From Blastococcus sp. TF02-8 (lineage in GTDB: Bacteria > Actinomycetota > Actinomycetes > Mycobacteriales > Geodermatophilaceae), in NCBI RefSeq assembly GCF_003319175.1, contig NZ_QOHK01000005.1:293083-357082 (forward strand): a stretch of 64,000 nt of DNA, read 5' to 3'. This document shows, piece after piece, positions 27,316 to 34,508 of this stretch (its first letter is position 1; the number at the start of each line of letters is the position of its first letter). A model generated the notes under the pieces. The model saw only the letters and a program-made list of their open reading frames with translations. It was not told the origin of the DNA and did not search any database. The translations under genes were made by a program, and so were the position numbers.

Positions 27316-28935
27316 TCAGTCGTTGACGGTGACCTCGGACCAGACGGGACGCTGGAAGAGGTCGATCCGGACGTTGCTCACGTGGTCGGTGGCAACGGTC
27401 TGGATCTGGGTGAAGAACAGCGGGGCCATCGGCATGTCCTCGGCGATGAGGTCCTCGGCCTGCTGGTACGCCTTGATCGCCTCGTCCTCGGACTCGGCCT
27501 TGTCACCCTCGGCGATCAGGTCGACGACCTTCTCGTTCGAGTAGAACGAGTAGTTCGAACCCGTGGGAGGGAACGACTGCGGCGTGAAGAGCGGGGTCAG
27601 GTAGCTCTCCGCGGCCGGGTAGTCGAAGCTCCAGCCGTAGCGGAACGGGCCGGTGAAGCCCTTGTTCTCGCCCAGCGGCAGGTACTGCGAGAAGTCGAGG
27701 TCGCCCTTCAGCTGGAAGTCGACGTCGAGGTTCTGACGCAGCTGGTTGCCCACGGCCTCGAGCCACGCGTCGTGACCGGCGCCGGCGTTGAACCACAGCT
27801 CGACCGGCTTGCTCCGGTCGAAACCGGCCTCGTCGAGGAGGGCGTTGGCCTTGTCGACGTCCAGCTCGCAGTAGGCGCAGGAACCCTCGCGGTAGCCGTC
27901 GACCGCCGGCGACACGAACGAGTCGGCCGCGGTGCGGGTGCCCGAGAAGATCGCCTTGGAGATGGCGTCCCGGTCGATGGCCATGGAGATGGCCTGACGG
28001 ACCCGCGGGTCCTGGAAGCGGGCGTCGTAGGTCGGGAAGCCGAGGTAGGTGATCTGCGAGACCTCGGTGTTGATGAAGCCGTCGCCGAACTCGTCCTTGG
28101 CCGACTCGATGACGTCGGGCGGGATGACGTCGACGATGTCGACGTTGCCGTCCTGGGCGTCGGTGTAGGCGGTGGCCTGGTCGGCGTAGACGACGAAGTC
28201 GATGCCGTCGGCCTTGGCCTTGTCCTCGCCGGCGTAGTCCTCGAACCGCTTCACCTTGATGCCCTGGCCGGGGACGAACTCGCCGTCGGCCTGGAACGGG
28301 CCGTTGCCGATCGGCTTGGTGCCGAAGCCCTCCGGGTCGTCGAAGAAGGCCTTCGGCAGCGGGTTGAAGGCGTCGTAGCCCACGACGGCCGGGAACAGCG
28401 CGAAGGGAGCCTTGAGCTCGACCGTGAAGGTCTGGTCGTCCTCGACCTTGAGGCCGCTCAGCTCGGTAGCGGTGCCGGCCTCGAGCTCGTCGTACCCGGC
28501 GATGCGGGAGAGGTACGAGCCACCGTCCTGCGCGTTCTGCGGGTTGGCGGTGTAGTTCCACGCGTTGACGAAGGACTCGGCGTCGACCGGGGTCCCGTCG
28601 TGGAACGTCCAGCCGTCCTTGAGCTTGATCGTCCAGTTCTGGTTGTCCTCGGACTCGATCGAGTCGGCGACGCCGGAGTACTCGACCTCACCGTCCTCCG
28701 AGTAGCCGACCAGACCGGTCCACAGGGCGGCGATGACCTTCGCGCCCTCGCTCTCGGTGGTGTTGCCGGGGACGAGCGGGCTCTTCGGCTCACTGATGTA
28801 GGCAGAGAAGGTGCCGCCGCTCTTGCCGCCGCCGCCCTCCCCGCCGTTGTCGTCGCTGCCACCACATGCGGACAGCACCATCGCGGCGGCGATGCCGGCC
28901 GCGACGAGCGCACCCCTGCGCTTCCTCAAGTTCAC
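27316..28935 (-). CDS. Peptide ABC transporter solute-binding lipoprotein (family 5)
   Basis: The 539-residue lipoprotein has a basic N-terminus, a hydrophobic stretch and a lipobox MVLSACGG, followed by a Gly/Ser linker. The family 5 (OppA/DppA) signature is visible in VIAALWTGLVGYSEDGEVEY and in KLKDGWTFHDGTPVDAESFV. It captures the solute outside the membrane and hands it to the two permeases. The GTG start has GGAGG 8 nt upstream. The gene leads a five-gene operon; the exact ligand is unknown. Confidence 0.93.
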   Translation of the reverse strand: MNLRKRRGALVAAGIAAAMVLSACGGSDDNGGEGGGGKSGGTFSAYISEPKSPLVPGNTTESEGAKVIAALWTGLVGYSEDGEVEYSGVADSIESEDNQNWTIKLKDGWTFHDGTPVDAESFVNAWNYTANPQNAQDGGSYLSRIAGYDELEAGTATELSGLKVEDDQTFTVELKAPFALFPAVVGYDAFNPLPKAFFDDPEGFGTKPIGNGPFQADGEFVPGQGIKVKRFEDYAGEDKAKADGIDFVVYADQATAYTDAQDGNVDIVDVIPPDVIESAKDEFGDGFINTEVSQITYLGFPTYDARFQDPRVRQAISMAIDRDAISKAIFSGTRTAADSFVSPAVDGYREGSCAYCELDVDKANALLDEAGFDRSKPVELWFNAGAGHDAWLEAVGNQLRQNLDVDFQLKGDLDFSQYLPLGENKGFTGPFRYGWSFDYPAAESYLTPLFTPQSFPPTGSNYSFYSNEKVVDLIAEGDKAESEDEAIKAYQQAEDLIAEDMPMAPLFFTQIQTVATDHVSNVRIDLFQRPVWSEVTVND

Positions 28936-29065
28936 GTGCAATGCCTCCCTCGACCCGCGTGGCGGGGGGAACGGACAGGTCCGACCACGGCCTGACGGCC
29001 GATGGACGACTGACTGGTCACGAGCCAACGCAGCCGGACGCCGGGGTCCGGACTGCGACGGGTGG

Positions 29066-29095
29066 ACCCTAGGCACCGCCCGGAGAAGGTGTCCA
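29066..29095 (-). promoter_or_regulatory. Promoter of the peptide ABC operon
   Basis: On the minus strand TGGACA (29090-29095) and TAGGGT (29066-29071) are 18 bp apart. The transcript would have a leader of about 120 nt before the binding-protein GTG. Confidence 0.5.
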
Positions 29096-29235
29096 CGGCC
29101 GTCACCGACTTGTGACCTGGGCTCACGATCGACGAGCCGACCGCAACATCGACGTCAGGTGCGCGCCCTCACGGCGGTCCTTCCCGCGACCGTGGCAGAT
29201 GCGCCGGAGACCTTCCACCGCCTCCTGATCACGGG

Positions 29236-29261
29236 GTGTCGGCGGCGTCCTCCCGGGGTAT
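29236..29261 (+). promoter_or_regulatory. SigB-like stress promoter before csbD
   Basis: GTGT (29236-29239), 16 nt and GGGTAT (29256-29261) match the GNNT-N14-16-GGGTA(C/T) pattern of SigB-type promoters. CsbD is a classic SigB-regulated stress protein in Bacillus, so promoter and gene identity agree. Confidence 0.55.
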
Positions 29262-29301
29262 CGGGCAACGACACGACCGACGACCCGACGGAGGCAGCGC
29301 G

Positions 29302-29472
29302 ATGAGCGGCATGGACAAGCTGACGAACAAGGCCCAGGAACTGTCCGGCAAGGGCAAGGAGGCCGTGGGTGACGCCACCGACAACCGTGACCTGCAGGCC
29401 GAGGGCGAGAAGGACCAGGCGGCGGGCAACCTGAAGCAGGCCGGCGAGAAGGTCAAGGACATCTTCAAGTAG
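29302..29472 (+). CDS. CsbD-family stress protein
   Basis: The 56-residue, highly charged protein reads MDKLTNKAQELSGKGKEAVG then AEGEKDQAAGNLKQAGEKVK, the typical repeat-like pattern of CsbD proteins, which accumulate in general stress. GGAGG lies 7 nt before the first ATG; an ATG three codons later is also possible. A SigB-like promoter lies about 40 bp upstream and a strong terminator follows. Molecular function of the family is unknown. Confidence 0.88.
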   Translation: MSGMDKLTNKAQELSGKGKEAVGDATDNRDLQAEGEKDQAAGNLKQAGEKVKDIFK

Positions 29473-29487
29473 TCCGACCACCGACCG

Positions 29488-29526
29488 GCGGGGGCCGGGA
29501 CTCCACGACGGAGTCCCGGCCCCCGC
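29488..29526 (+). terminator. Terminator of csbD
   Basis: Seventeen perfect base pairs (29488-29504 with 29510-29526) enclose ACGAC, 16 bp after the csbD stop. No U-tract. Confidence 0.75.
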
Positions 29527-29547
29527 GGCGTCTCGCACCTTCCCCCG

Positions 29548-29587
29548 GGGCGTTTTGTGCACTTTCTGCCCGGGCGTTTCGTGCACT
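29548..29587 (+). repeat. Left 40-bp terminal inverted repeat
   Basis: This 40-bp segment matches the reverse complement of 30541-30580 at 38 positions. Each arm holds two tandem copies of a GGGCGTTTNGTGCACT unit separated by TTTCYGCCC. The arm contains the stop codon of the nuclease-like gene. Confidence 0.8.
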
Positions 29588-30470
29588 ATCTGCCGCTCGG
29601 GGCGTCGGCGAGGACCGCCGCGATCCTCCGGACGACGGCGTCGAGGTCCCGGAGGTCCGCCGCGCTCAGCCGGATCACCTGCCAGCCCGCCGCGACCAGC
29701 CGGGCGAGACGGGCGTCGTCCCGCACGATCTGCACCCCGTCGAAGTGGTGCTCGCCCTCGTACTCGACCAGCACCCTCCGGTCCGGCCACGCCAGGTCGA
29801 CCCGGGCGAGGAACTCGCCGTCGACGACGATCTCGTGCTGCGGCACGGGCGCGGGCAGCCCTCCCAGCGCACAGGCCACCCGGACCCACGACTCGGGCGG
29901 TGACTCGGCACGCCCGTCCACCAGCTCGAAGACCCGCCGGACCCGGGCCACGCCCCAGCGCCCCACGCCGTCGCGCAGCAACCGGCCGAGGTCTCCCGCC
30001 CGGACAGTTCCACCGCGCACCATCGCGTCGAGCACGCCCACGGCCGTGGCGGTCGTCTCCAGGGCGGCCACGTCCCACGCCGTCCTCAGCGCCCCGGTGA
30101 ACCGGAGCCCGAACTCGTCCGATTCGACGTCGGCCACCGGGAGGGCTGCTCGACGCGCGCGCACTCCGGCCGGCCCTCGCCACTGCACACCGTCCGGCAC
30201 CACGACCGTGACCGGTTCGCCGTACCCGGGAGCCGGCGCGCCCAGGACCGCCGCAGCGGAACGGCCGGCCAGCGCAGCGCCCTCCGGCATCACCAGCGCA
30301 GCGGCACGACAGCGCAGCAGGTGGTCACGCGGCTGCCCGACGTCCGCGTAGACGCCCTGGAGGATTCGGACGTACGGGCCGTTCCGCAGCTGTTTCGGCG
30401 TGAGGGCGCCCTCGGAGAGAGCATGCGCGCCGATGAAGACGCCCGAGAGACCGGAACTGCGCAGGAGCAT
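29586..30470 (-). CDS. DUF559 (PD-(D/E)XK-like) nuclease with AbiEi-type N-terminus
   Basis: The 294-residue protein has an N-terminal winged-helix-like part (LTPKQLRNGPYVRILQGVYA) similar to the AbiEi antitoxin N-domain, a middle region, and a C-terminal DUF559 domain. That domain contains VDLAWPDRRVLVEYEGEHH, then RLVAAGWQVIRLSAADLRD, the core of a Vsr/PD-(D/E)XK fold. Such proteins are numerous in actinobacterial genomes and their role is unknown. The gene lies exactly between two 40-bp inverted repeats, and its stop codon is inside the left arm. Confidence 0.8.
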   Translation of the reverse strand: MLLRSSGLSGVFIGAHALSEGALTPKQLRNGPYVRILQGVYADVGQPRDHLLRCRAAALVMPEGAALAGRSAAAVLGAPAPGYGEPVTVVVPDGVQWRGPAGVRARRAALPVADVESDEFGLRFTGALRTAWDVAALETTATAVGVLDAMVRGGTVRAGDLGRLLRDGVGRWGVARVRRVFELVDGRAESPPESWVRVACALGGLPAPVPQHEIVVDGEFLARVDLAWPDRRVLVEYEGEHHFDGVQIVRDDARLARLVAAGWQVIRLSAADLRDLDAVVRRIAAVLADAPSGR

Positions 30471-30540
30471 CCGCGGATGGTGGCCCGAACCGGCGGTTGG
30501 GCGCTGCCGCCGTCCACAGCCCCCACCTCGGAGGGCGATC

Positions 30541-30580
30541 AGTGCACGAAACGCCCGGGCGGAAAGTGCACTAAACGCCC
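30541..30580 (-). repeat. Right 40-bp terminal inverted repeat
   Basis: This is the partner of 29548-29587 in opposite orientation, differing at two positions. It lies 70 bp before the start of the nuclease-like gene and contains the stop codon of the Nudix gene. Confidence 0.8.
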
Positions 30581-31329
30581 GGAGGGGGGACGAGAAGGGC
30601 CTGGACGGCGGGGAGGAGCGGGCGGTCGGCCGGGATCCAGTCGAGCCCGTCCAGCTCCCGGACGCCGACCCAGCGCAGCTCCGAGTGCTCGTGGGCCACG
30701 GGCGCGCCACCGGCGAGCCGCGCCGCCCACACCCGCATCGTCGAGGCTCCCGGTGGGCCTCCGCCGACCGCGCCGTCGAGCACGACCTCCCCGAGGAACG
30801 ACTCCGGGACGACGGTGACGCCCAGCTCCTCCTCGCACTCGCGGACCAGGGCGTCCAGCTCCCGCTCGCCGCGCTCCACCTTGCCGCCGGGGAACTCCCA
30901 GCACCCGTCGTAGGTGCCCCCGGCGCGGCGCGCGACCAGCACCTGGTTCCCGTCGACGATCGCAGCCCCCACGACCTGGACCACGTCCTCCGCCCGCCGC
31001 GCAGCACCGGCGGCGAGCGCGTCGAGGTACGCCCGCACGGCGCGGGTGATCCGACGACGCAGGAGCGCCCGGCCGACGAGGCCGCCCCGCTGCCCGGCAG
31101 TCCAGTCGACCCGCTCCTCCACCAGCGTCCCGGCGGCGGTCGCGGAGAACCGGCGGGAGTGGGTCACCCGACCCTCGCGCCCGACCCGTGCGGAGAACTC
31201 GTCGCACTCCGGACGCACCGACCGGACCTCCTCCAGCCGGAAGGGCCAGGGGCGCCCGAGGACGCGGGCGACGTCGTAGGTGACGGTGAGCGGTGCCTCC
31301 ACCAAGGTGGTGAAACGCAGCTGGGACAC
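30571..31329 (-). CDS. SRPBCC-Nudix fusion hydrolase
   Basis: The 252-residue protein joins two domains. Residues 1-110 look like a START/SRPBCC domain (FTTLVEAPLTVTYDVARVLG, FSATAAGTLVEERVDW). Residues 115-250 are a Nudix hydrolase with GGKVERGERELDALVRECEE and ELGV, a complete Nudix box of the MutT type, probably acting on nucleoside triphosphates. The start follows GACAGT by 6 nt; an upstream GTG is possible. Its last codons and stop lie inside the inverted repeat, so the true C-terminus may have been altered. It is divergent from the Rrf2 gene. Confidence 0.8.
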   Translation of the reverse strand: MSQLRFTTLVEAPLTVTYDVARVLGRPWPFRLEEVRSVRPECDEFSARVGREGRVTHSRRFSATAAGTLVEERVDWTAGQRGGLVGRALLRRRITRAVRAYLDALAAGAARRAEDVVQVVGAAIVDGNQVLVARRAGGTYDGCWEFPGGKVERGERELDALVRECEEELGVTVVPESFLGEVVLDGAVGGGPPGASTMRVWAARLAGGAPVAHEHSELRWVGVRELDGLDWIPADRPLLPAVQALLVPPPGV

Positions 31330-31364
31330 GCAGGCACTGTCGCAGACCACGGCAAGATGGCGGT

Positions 31365-31838
31365 GTGCGCATCAACGCCAGGGTCGACTACGCCGTCCGA
31401 GCAGTCCTCGAGCTCGCCGCGGCAGCACCCGCTGCGCTCACCTGCGACAAGATCGCCGCGGCGCAGGACATCCCGTCCCGGTTCCTGCAGGCCATCCTCA
31501 CCGACCTGCAGCACGCACGGCTGGTCACCAGCCAGCGCGGTCGCGACGGCGGGTACCGACTGGCCCTGCCCGCGTCGGAGATCTCCATCGCCCGCGTCAT
31601 GCGGGTCGAGCAGGGCTTCCTCGCCGAGGTGCACGGTCAGCGCCCGGAGGAGGTCAGCTACCCCGGCGTCGCCACCGAGCTGGCCGCCGTCTGGGTGGCC
31701 GCGCGCGAGGCCTACCGCCGGGTCCTCGAGGGCGTGACCGTCGCCGACGTGGTGGCCGGCCGACTCCCCGCGCACGCCGCCGAGCTCGTCGCCATCGACA
31801 ACGCGTGGCAGTCCTTCAGCGACCCGGACCGGGACTGA
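31365..31838 (+). CDS. Rrf2-family transcriptional regulator
   Basis: The 157-residue protein begins RINARVDYAVRAVLELAAAA and continues CDKIAAAQDIPSRFLQAIL, the winged helix-turn-helix of Rrf2 proteins. The three clustered Cys used by IscR/NsrR for an iron-sulfur cluster are absent, so it is more like the cluster-free CymR/CysR type. Its place directly before cysC and the sirA-cysH genes suggests it controls sulfur assimilation. This is inference from context. Confidence 0.88.
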   Translation: MRINARVDYAVRAVLELAAAAPAALTCDKIAAAQDIPSRFLQAILTDLQHARLVTSQRGRDGGYRLALPASEISIARVMRVEQGFLAEVHGQRPEEVSYPGVATELAAVWVAAREAYRRVLEGVTVADVVAGRLPAHAAELVAIDNAWQSFSDPDRD

Positions 31839-31887
31839 CCGCCCCCCTCGCCCCGGTCCGCGCGTCCGTTCGGCGACACTGGCAGCC

Positions 31888-32418
31888 ATGTCCGACCAGC
31901 AGCGCCCCGGTGTCACCGTCTTCCTGACCGGCCTCTCGGGCGCGGGCAAGTCCACGATCGCCGACGCGCTGGTGGCGCAGCTGGAGGCGGAGGGGCGGCC
32001 GGTCACGGTGCTCGACGGCGACGTCGTCCGGACCCACCTGTCCAGCGAGCTGGACTTCTCCAAGGAGCACCGGGACCTCAACATCCGGCGCATCGGGTGG
32101 GTGGCCGGCGAGGTGGTCAAGCACGGCGGGACCGTCGTCGTCGCCGCGATCGCCCCGTACGAGGCCGCCCGCGAGGAGGCCCGCCGACTGGTCGAGAAGA
32201 ACGGGCGGTTCCTGCTCGTGCACCTCTCCACCCCGCTGGAGGTGTGCGAGGACCGCGACGTCAAGGGCCTCTACGCCAAGGCGCGCGCGGGCGAGATCCC
32301 GGGCTTCACCGGCGTCAGCGACCCCTACGAGCCGCCGGCCCGCGCCGAGCTGGTCATCGACACGTCGGTCACCCCGCTGACCGAGGCGGTCGCCCGCATC
32401 CGCGCCGAGATGGCCTAG
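31888..32418 (+). CDS. cysC: Adenylylsulfate kinase
   Basis: The 176-residue enzyme phosphorylates APS to PAPS. P-loop GLSGAGKST, LDGDVVRTHLSSELDFSKEHR (APS-binding region) and GEIPGFTGVSDPYEPP are all family hallmarks. A GACACT box lies 7 nt before the ATG, suggesting leaderless transcription. It stands alone, without cysD/cysN in the window. It lies between the Rrf2 regulator and the leader peptide of the sirA operon. Confidence 0.92.
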   Translation: MSDQQRPGVTVFLTGLSGAGKSTIADALVAQLEAEGRPVTVLDGDVVRTHLSSELDFSKEHRDLNIRRIGWVAGEVVKHGGTVVVAAIAPYEAAREEARRLVEKNGRFLLVHLSTPLEVCEDRDVKGLYAKARAGEIPGFTGVSDPYEPPARAELVIDTSVTPLTEAVARIRAEMA

Positions 32419-32469
32419 GAACCCGGTCGTCCCCACCGCCGGTCGGCCGACGTGTGGGAGGATCGACGC

Positions 32470-32556
32470 ATGACCGACCGTGGCGCGCTCCTCGTCGCGC
32501 GTCTGCACATCGATCTGGCGCTGGTCTCCAGCGCCGCCTGTCGCGCCGCGCGCTGA
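32470..32556 (+). CDS. Cysteine-type leader peptide (upstream ORF of sirA operon)
   Basis: This 28-codon reading frame starts at an ATG 6 nt after GAGGAT, so it is probably leaderless. It contains ARLHIDLALVSSAACRAAR, matching the LxRxHIDLxxVxSxxCR pattern of leader peptides found before sulfur genes in actinobacteria. A Cys codon lies five codons before the stop. In mycobacteria, short leaderless Cys-containing ORFs act as cysteine-responsive attenuators. About 100 nt of GC-rich, hairpin-prone sequence then precedes sirA. Confidence 0.8.
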   Translation: MTDRGALLVARLHIDLALVSSAACRAAR

Positions 32557-32659
32557 CCCGGCTCCTCCGCGCAGCTCCTCCGGCTGCGTCCCGATCCAGC
32601 AGCGCCCCGGCCCCCGGCCCGCTGCCGGACGTCGAGGAGCGCAGGAAGAAGTACGCCAC

Positions 32660-34333
32660 GTGAGCACCCCCACCCGCACCAGCAACCGGCCCCAGCGTGG
32701 CCAGGGTCAGTGGGCGCTGGGCTACCGCGAGCCGCTCAACCCCAACGAGCGGATGAAGAAGGACTCCGACGGGCTCGAGGTCCGGCAGCGGATCCTCGAC
32801 ATCTACTCGAAGGCCGGCTTCGACTCGATCGACCCGGGCGACCTCCGCGGCCGCATGCGCTGGATGGGCCTCTACACCCAGCGGGCGCAGGGCATCCCCG
32901 GCGGCAAGACCGCCGTCCTGGAGCCGGAGGAGCTCGAGGACTCGTACTTCATGATGCGTGCCCGCATCGACGGCGGGCAGCTGACCAGCGACGCGCTGCG
33001 GGTCATCGGCGGCATCAGCACCGAGTTCGGTCGCGACGTCGCCGACGTCACCGACCGGCAGAACGTGCAGTACCACTGGATCCGCATCGAGGACGTGCCC
33101 GAGATCTGGCGGCGCCTGGAGTCGGTGGGCCTGTCCACCATGGAGGCCTGCGGCGACGTCCCCCGCGTCATGCTCGGCTGCCCGCTGGCCGGCATCCTCG
33201 AGGACGAGGTCGTCGACGCCACCGACGTGCTGGCCCAGACGGTCGAGAAGTACATCGGCAGCCCCGAGTTCAGCAACCTGCCGCGCAAGTGGAAGACCTC
33301 CATGTCCGGGTGCGTGGACCACTGCACCGAGCCCGAGATCGACGACGTCTCCTTCGTCGGCGTGAGGAACGAGGCCGGCGAGGCCGGCTACGACCTCTGG
33401 GTCGGTGGCGGGCTCTCCACCAACCCGATGTTCGCCCAGCGGATCGGCGTCTTCGTCCGCCCCGACCAGGTGACCGACGTGTGGGCCGCCTGCACCTCGA
33501 TCTTCCGCGACTACGGCTACCGCCGGCAGCGCAACCGCGCGCGCATCAAGTTCCTGATGGCCGACTGGGGGCCGGAGAAGTTCCGCCAGGTGCTGGAGGA
33601 CGAGTACCTGCAGGCGAAGCTCCCCGACGGTCCGGCCCCCGCACCGGCCAAGCACGACCAGCGCGACCACGTCGGGGTCAGCCGGCAGAAGGACGGCCTC
33701 AACGCCGTCGGTTTCGCGCTGCGCACCGGCCGGATCAGCGGCACGCTGCTGACCACGATCGCGGACCTGGCCGACGAGTACGGCCAGGGCCGCATCCGGA
33801 CGACGACGCAGCAGAAGCTGGTCATCCTCGACGTGCCGGACGAGAAGGTCGAAGCCCTCGTCGACGCGCTGGCCGAGCACGACCTGCAGGTCCGCCCGAG
33901 CGCCTTCCGGCGCGGCACCATGGCCTGCACCGGCCTGGAGTTCTGCAAGCTCGCGATCGTCGAGACCAAGCAGCACGCGCAGGACCTCTACGCGGAGCTG
34001 GAGAAGCGGCTGCCGGACTTCGACACCCCGATCGGGATCAACGTCAACGGCTGCCCGAACAGCTGCGCCCGCTTCCAGACCGCCGACATCGGGTTCAAGG
34101 GCTCGATGGTGAAGGACGAGAACGGCGAGATGGTCGAGGGCTTCCAGGTCCACCTGGGCGGCCACCTGGGGGTCGAGGCCACGTTCGGCCGCAAGTTCCG
34201 CGGCCACAAGGTGACCAAGGCGGAGACCGCCGACTACTGCGAGCGGGTGCTCCGCGGTTTTCTGGAGCGGCGGACGCCCGGGGAGTCCTTCGCGCACTAC
34301 GTCTCCCGCGCCGAGGAGGCCTGGTTGCTGTGA
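32660..34333 (+). CDS. sirA: Ferredoxin-dependent sulfite reductase
   Basis: The 557-residue protein has the duplicated nitrite/sulfite reductase architecture. The siroheme/[4Fe-4S] ligands are in TGLEFCKLAIVETK and NGCPNSCARFQ. MRWMGLYTQRAQG and MEACGDVPR correspond to the conserved substrate/cofactor regions, and Tyr and Cys at those places form a covalent link in mycobacterial relatives. It reduces sulfite to sulfide using ferredoxin. The GTG has AGGAAG upstream. Neighbouring cysH and cysC support sulfite over nitrite as substrate. Confidence 0.93.
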   Translation: MSTPTRTSNRPQRGQGQWALGYREPLNPNERMKKDSDGLEVRQRILDIYSKAGFDSIDPGDLRGRMRWMGLYTQRAQGIPGGKTAVLEPEELEDSYFMMRARIDGGQLTSDALRVIGGISTEFGRDVADVTDRQNVQYHWIRIEDVPEIWRRLESVGLSTMEACGDVPRVMLGCPLAGILEDEVVDATDVLAQTVEKYIGSPEFSNLPRKWKTSMSGCVDHCTEPEIDDVSFVGVRNEAGEAGYDLWVGGGLSTNPMFAQRIGVFVRPDQVTDVWAACTSIFRDYGYRRQRNRARIKFLMADWGPEKFRQVLEDEYLQAKLPDGPAPAPAKHDQRDHVGVSRQKDGLNAVGFALRTGRISGTLLTTIADLADEYGQGRIRTTTQQKLVILDVPDEKVEALVDALAEHDLQVRPSAFRRGTMACTGLEFCKLAIVETKQHAQDLYAELEKRLPDFDTPIGINVNGCPNSCARFQTADIGFKGSMVKDENGEMVEGFQVHLGGHLGVEATFGRKFRGHKVTKAETADYCERVLRGFLERRTPGESFAHYVSRAEEAWLL

Positions 34334-34343
34334 CGGTGCTGCC

Positions 34344-34508
34344 GTGACCGAGGAGCCGACGTCGGGAAGGACCCGGCAGCTGCCGGTGTTCCACTGCCCG
34401 TACTGCAGTGACGAGGACCTGACGCCGCACGACGACGGAGGTTGGCGCTGCGGTGCCTGCCTGCGGGCCTTCTCGGTCCGCCTGATCGCGACGGGGGTGC
34501 AGCGATGA
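34344..34508 (+). CDS. Tiny zinc-ribbon protein between sirA and cysH
   Basis: The 54-residue protein has two CxxC knuckles, FHCPYCSDEDL and WRCGACLRAF, separated by 13 residues, typical of a zinc ribbon. Its GTG lies 10 bp after the sirA stop and its stop overlaps the cysH ATG (ATGA), so it is translated with both. Small proteins of this kind sit at the same place in other actinobacterial sulfite-reductase operons as far as I recall. A role in assembly or electron transfer is possible but unproven. It is easily missed because of its size. Confidence 0.85.
   Translation: MTEEPTSGRTRQLPVFHCPYCSDEDLTPHDDGGWRCGACLRAFSVRLIATGVQR

Larger units (their letters stand above)
28936..29301. other. Divergent promoter region
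   Basis: The 366-bp gap between the binding-protein gene and csbD holds the housekeeping-type promoter of the transporter operon and a SigB-like promoter for csbD. I see no further gene. Confidence 0.5.
29548..30580 (-). mobile_element. Candidate 1.03-kb cassette: nuclease-like gene between inverted repeats
   Basis: A single gene fills the space between two 40-bp inverted repeats (38/40 identical), much like an insertion sequence, but the encoded protein is a DUF559-type nuclease and not a transposase. I see no target-site duplication; outside both arms only C-rich/G-rich tracts continue. The stop codons of the cassette gene and of the Nudix gene both lie inside the arms, which suggests the cassette may have replaced the original gene ends. 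Mobility is a hypothesis. Confidence 0.4.

Noticed and set aside
29499..29516. Second GGGACT...AGTCCC DosR-like site near csbD
   Set aside because: It is part of the 17-bp terminator stem after csbD and has the wrong spacing for a DosR box.
29541..30592. Target-site duplication around the inverted-repeat cassette
   Set aside because: Flanks show only C-rich and G-rich tracts that extend the inverted repeat; no direct duplication is seen.
32660..34333. Nitrite reductase (nirA) instead of sulfite reductase
   Set aside because: Neighbours are cysC, a Cys-type leader peptide and cysH, with no nitrate or nitrite genes next to it.
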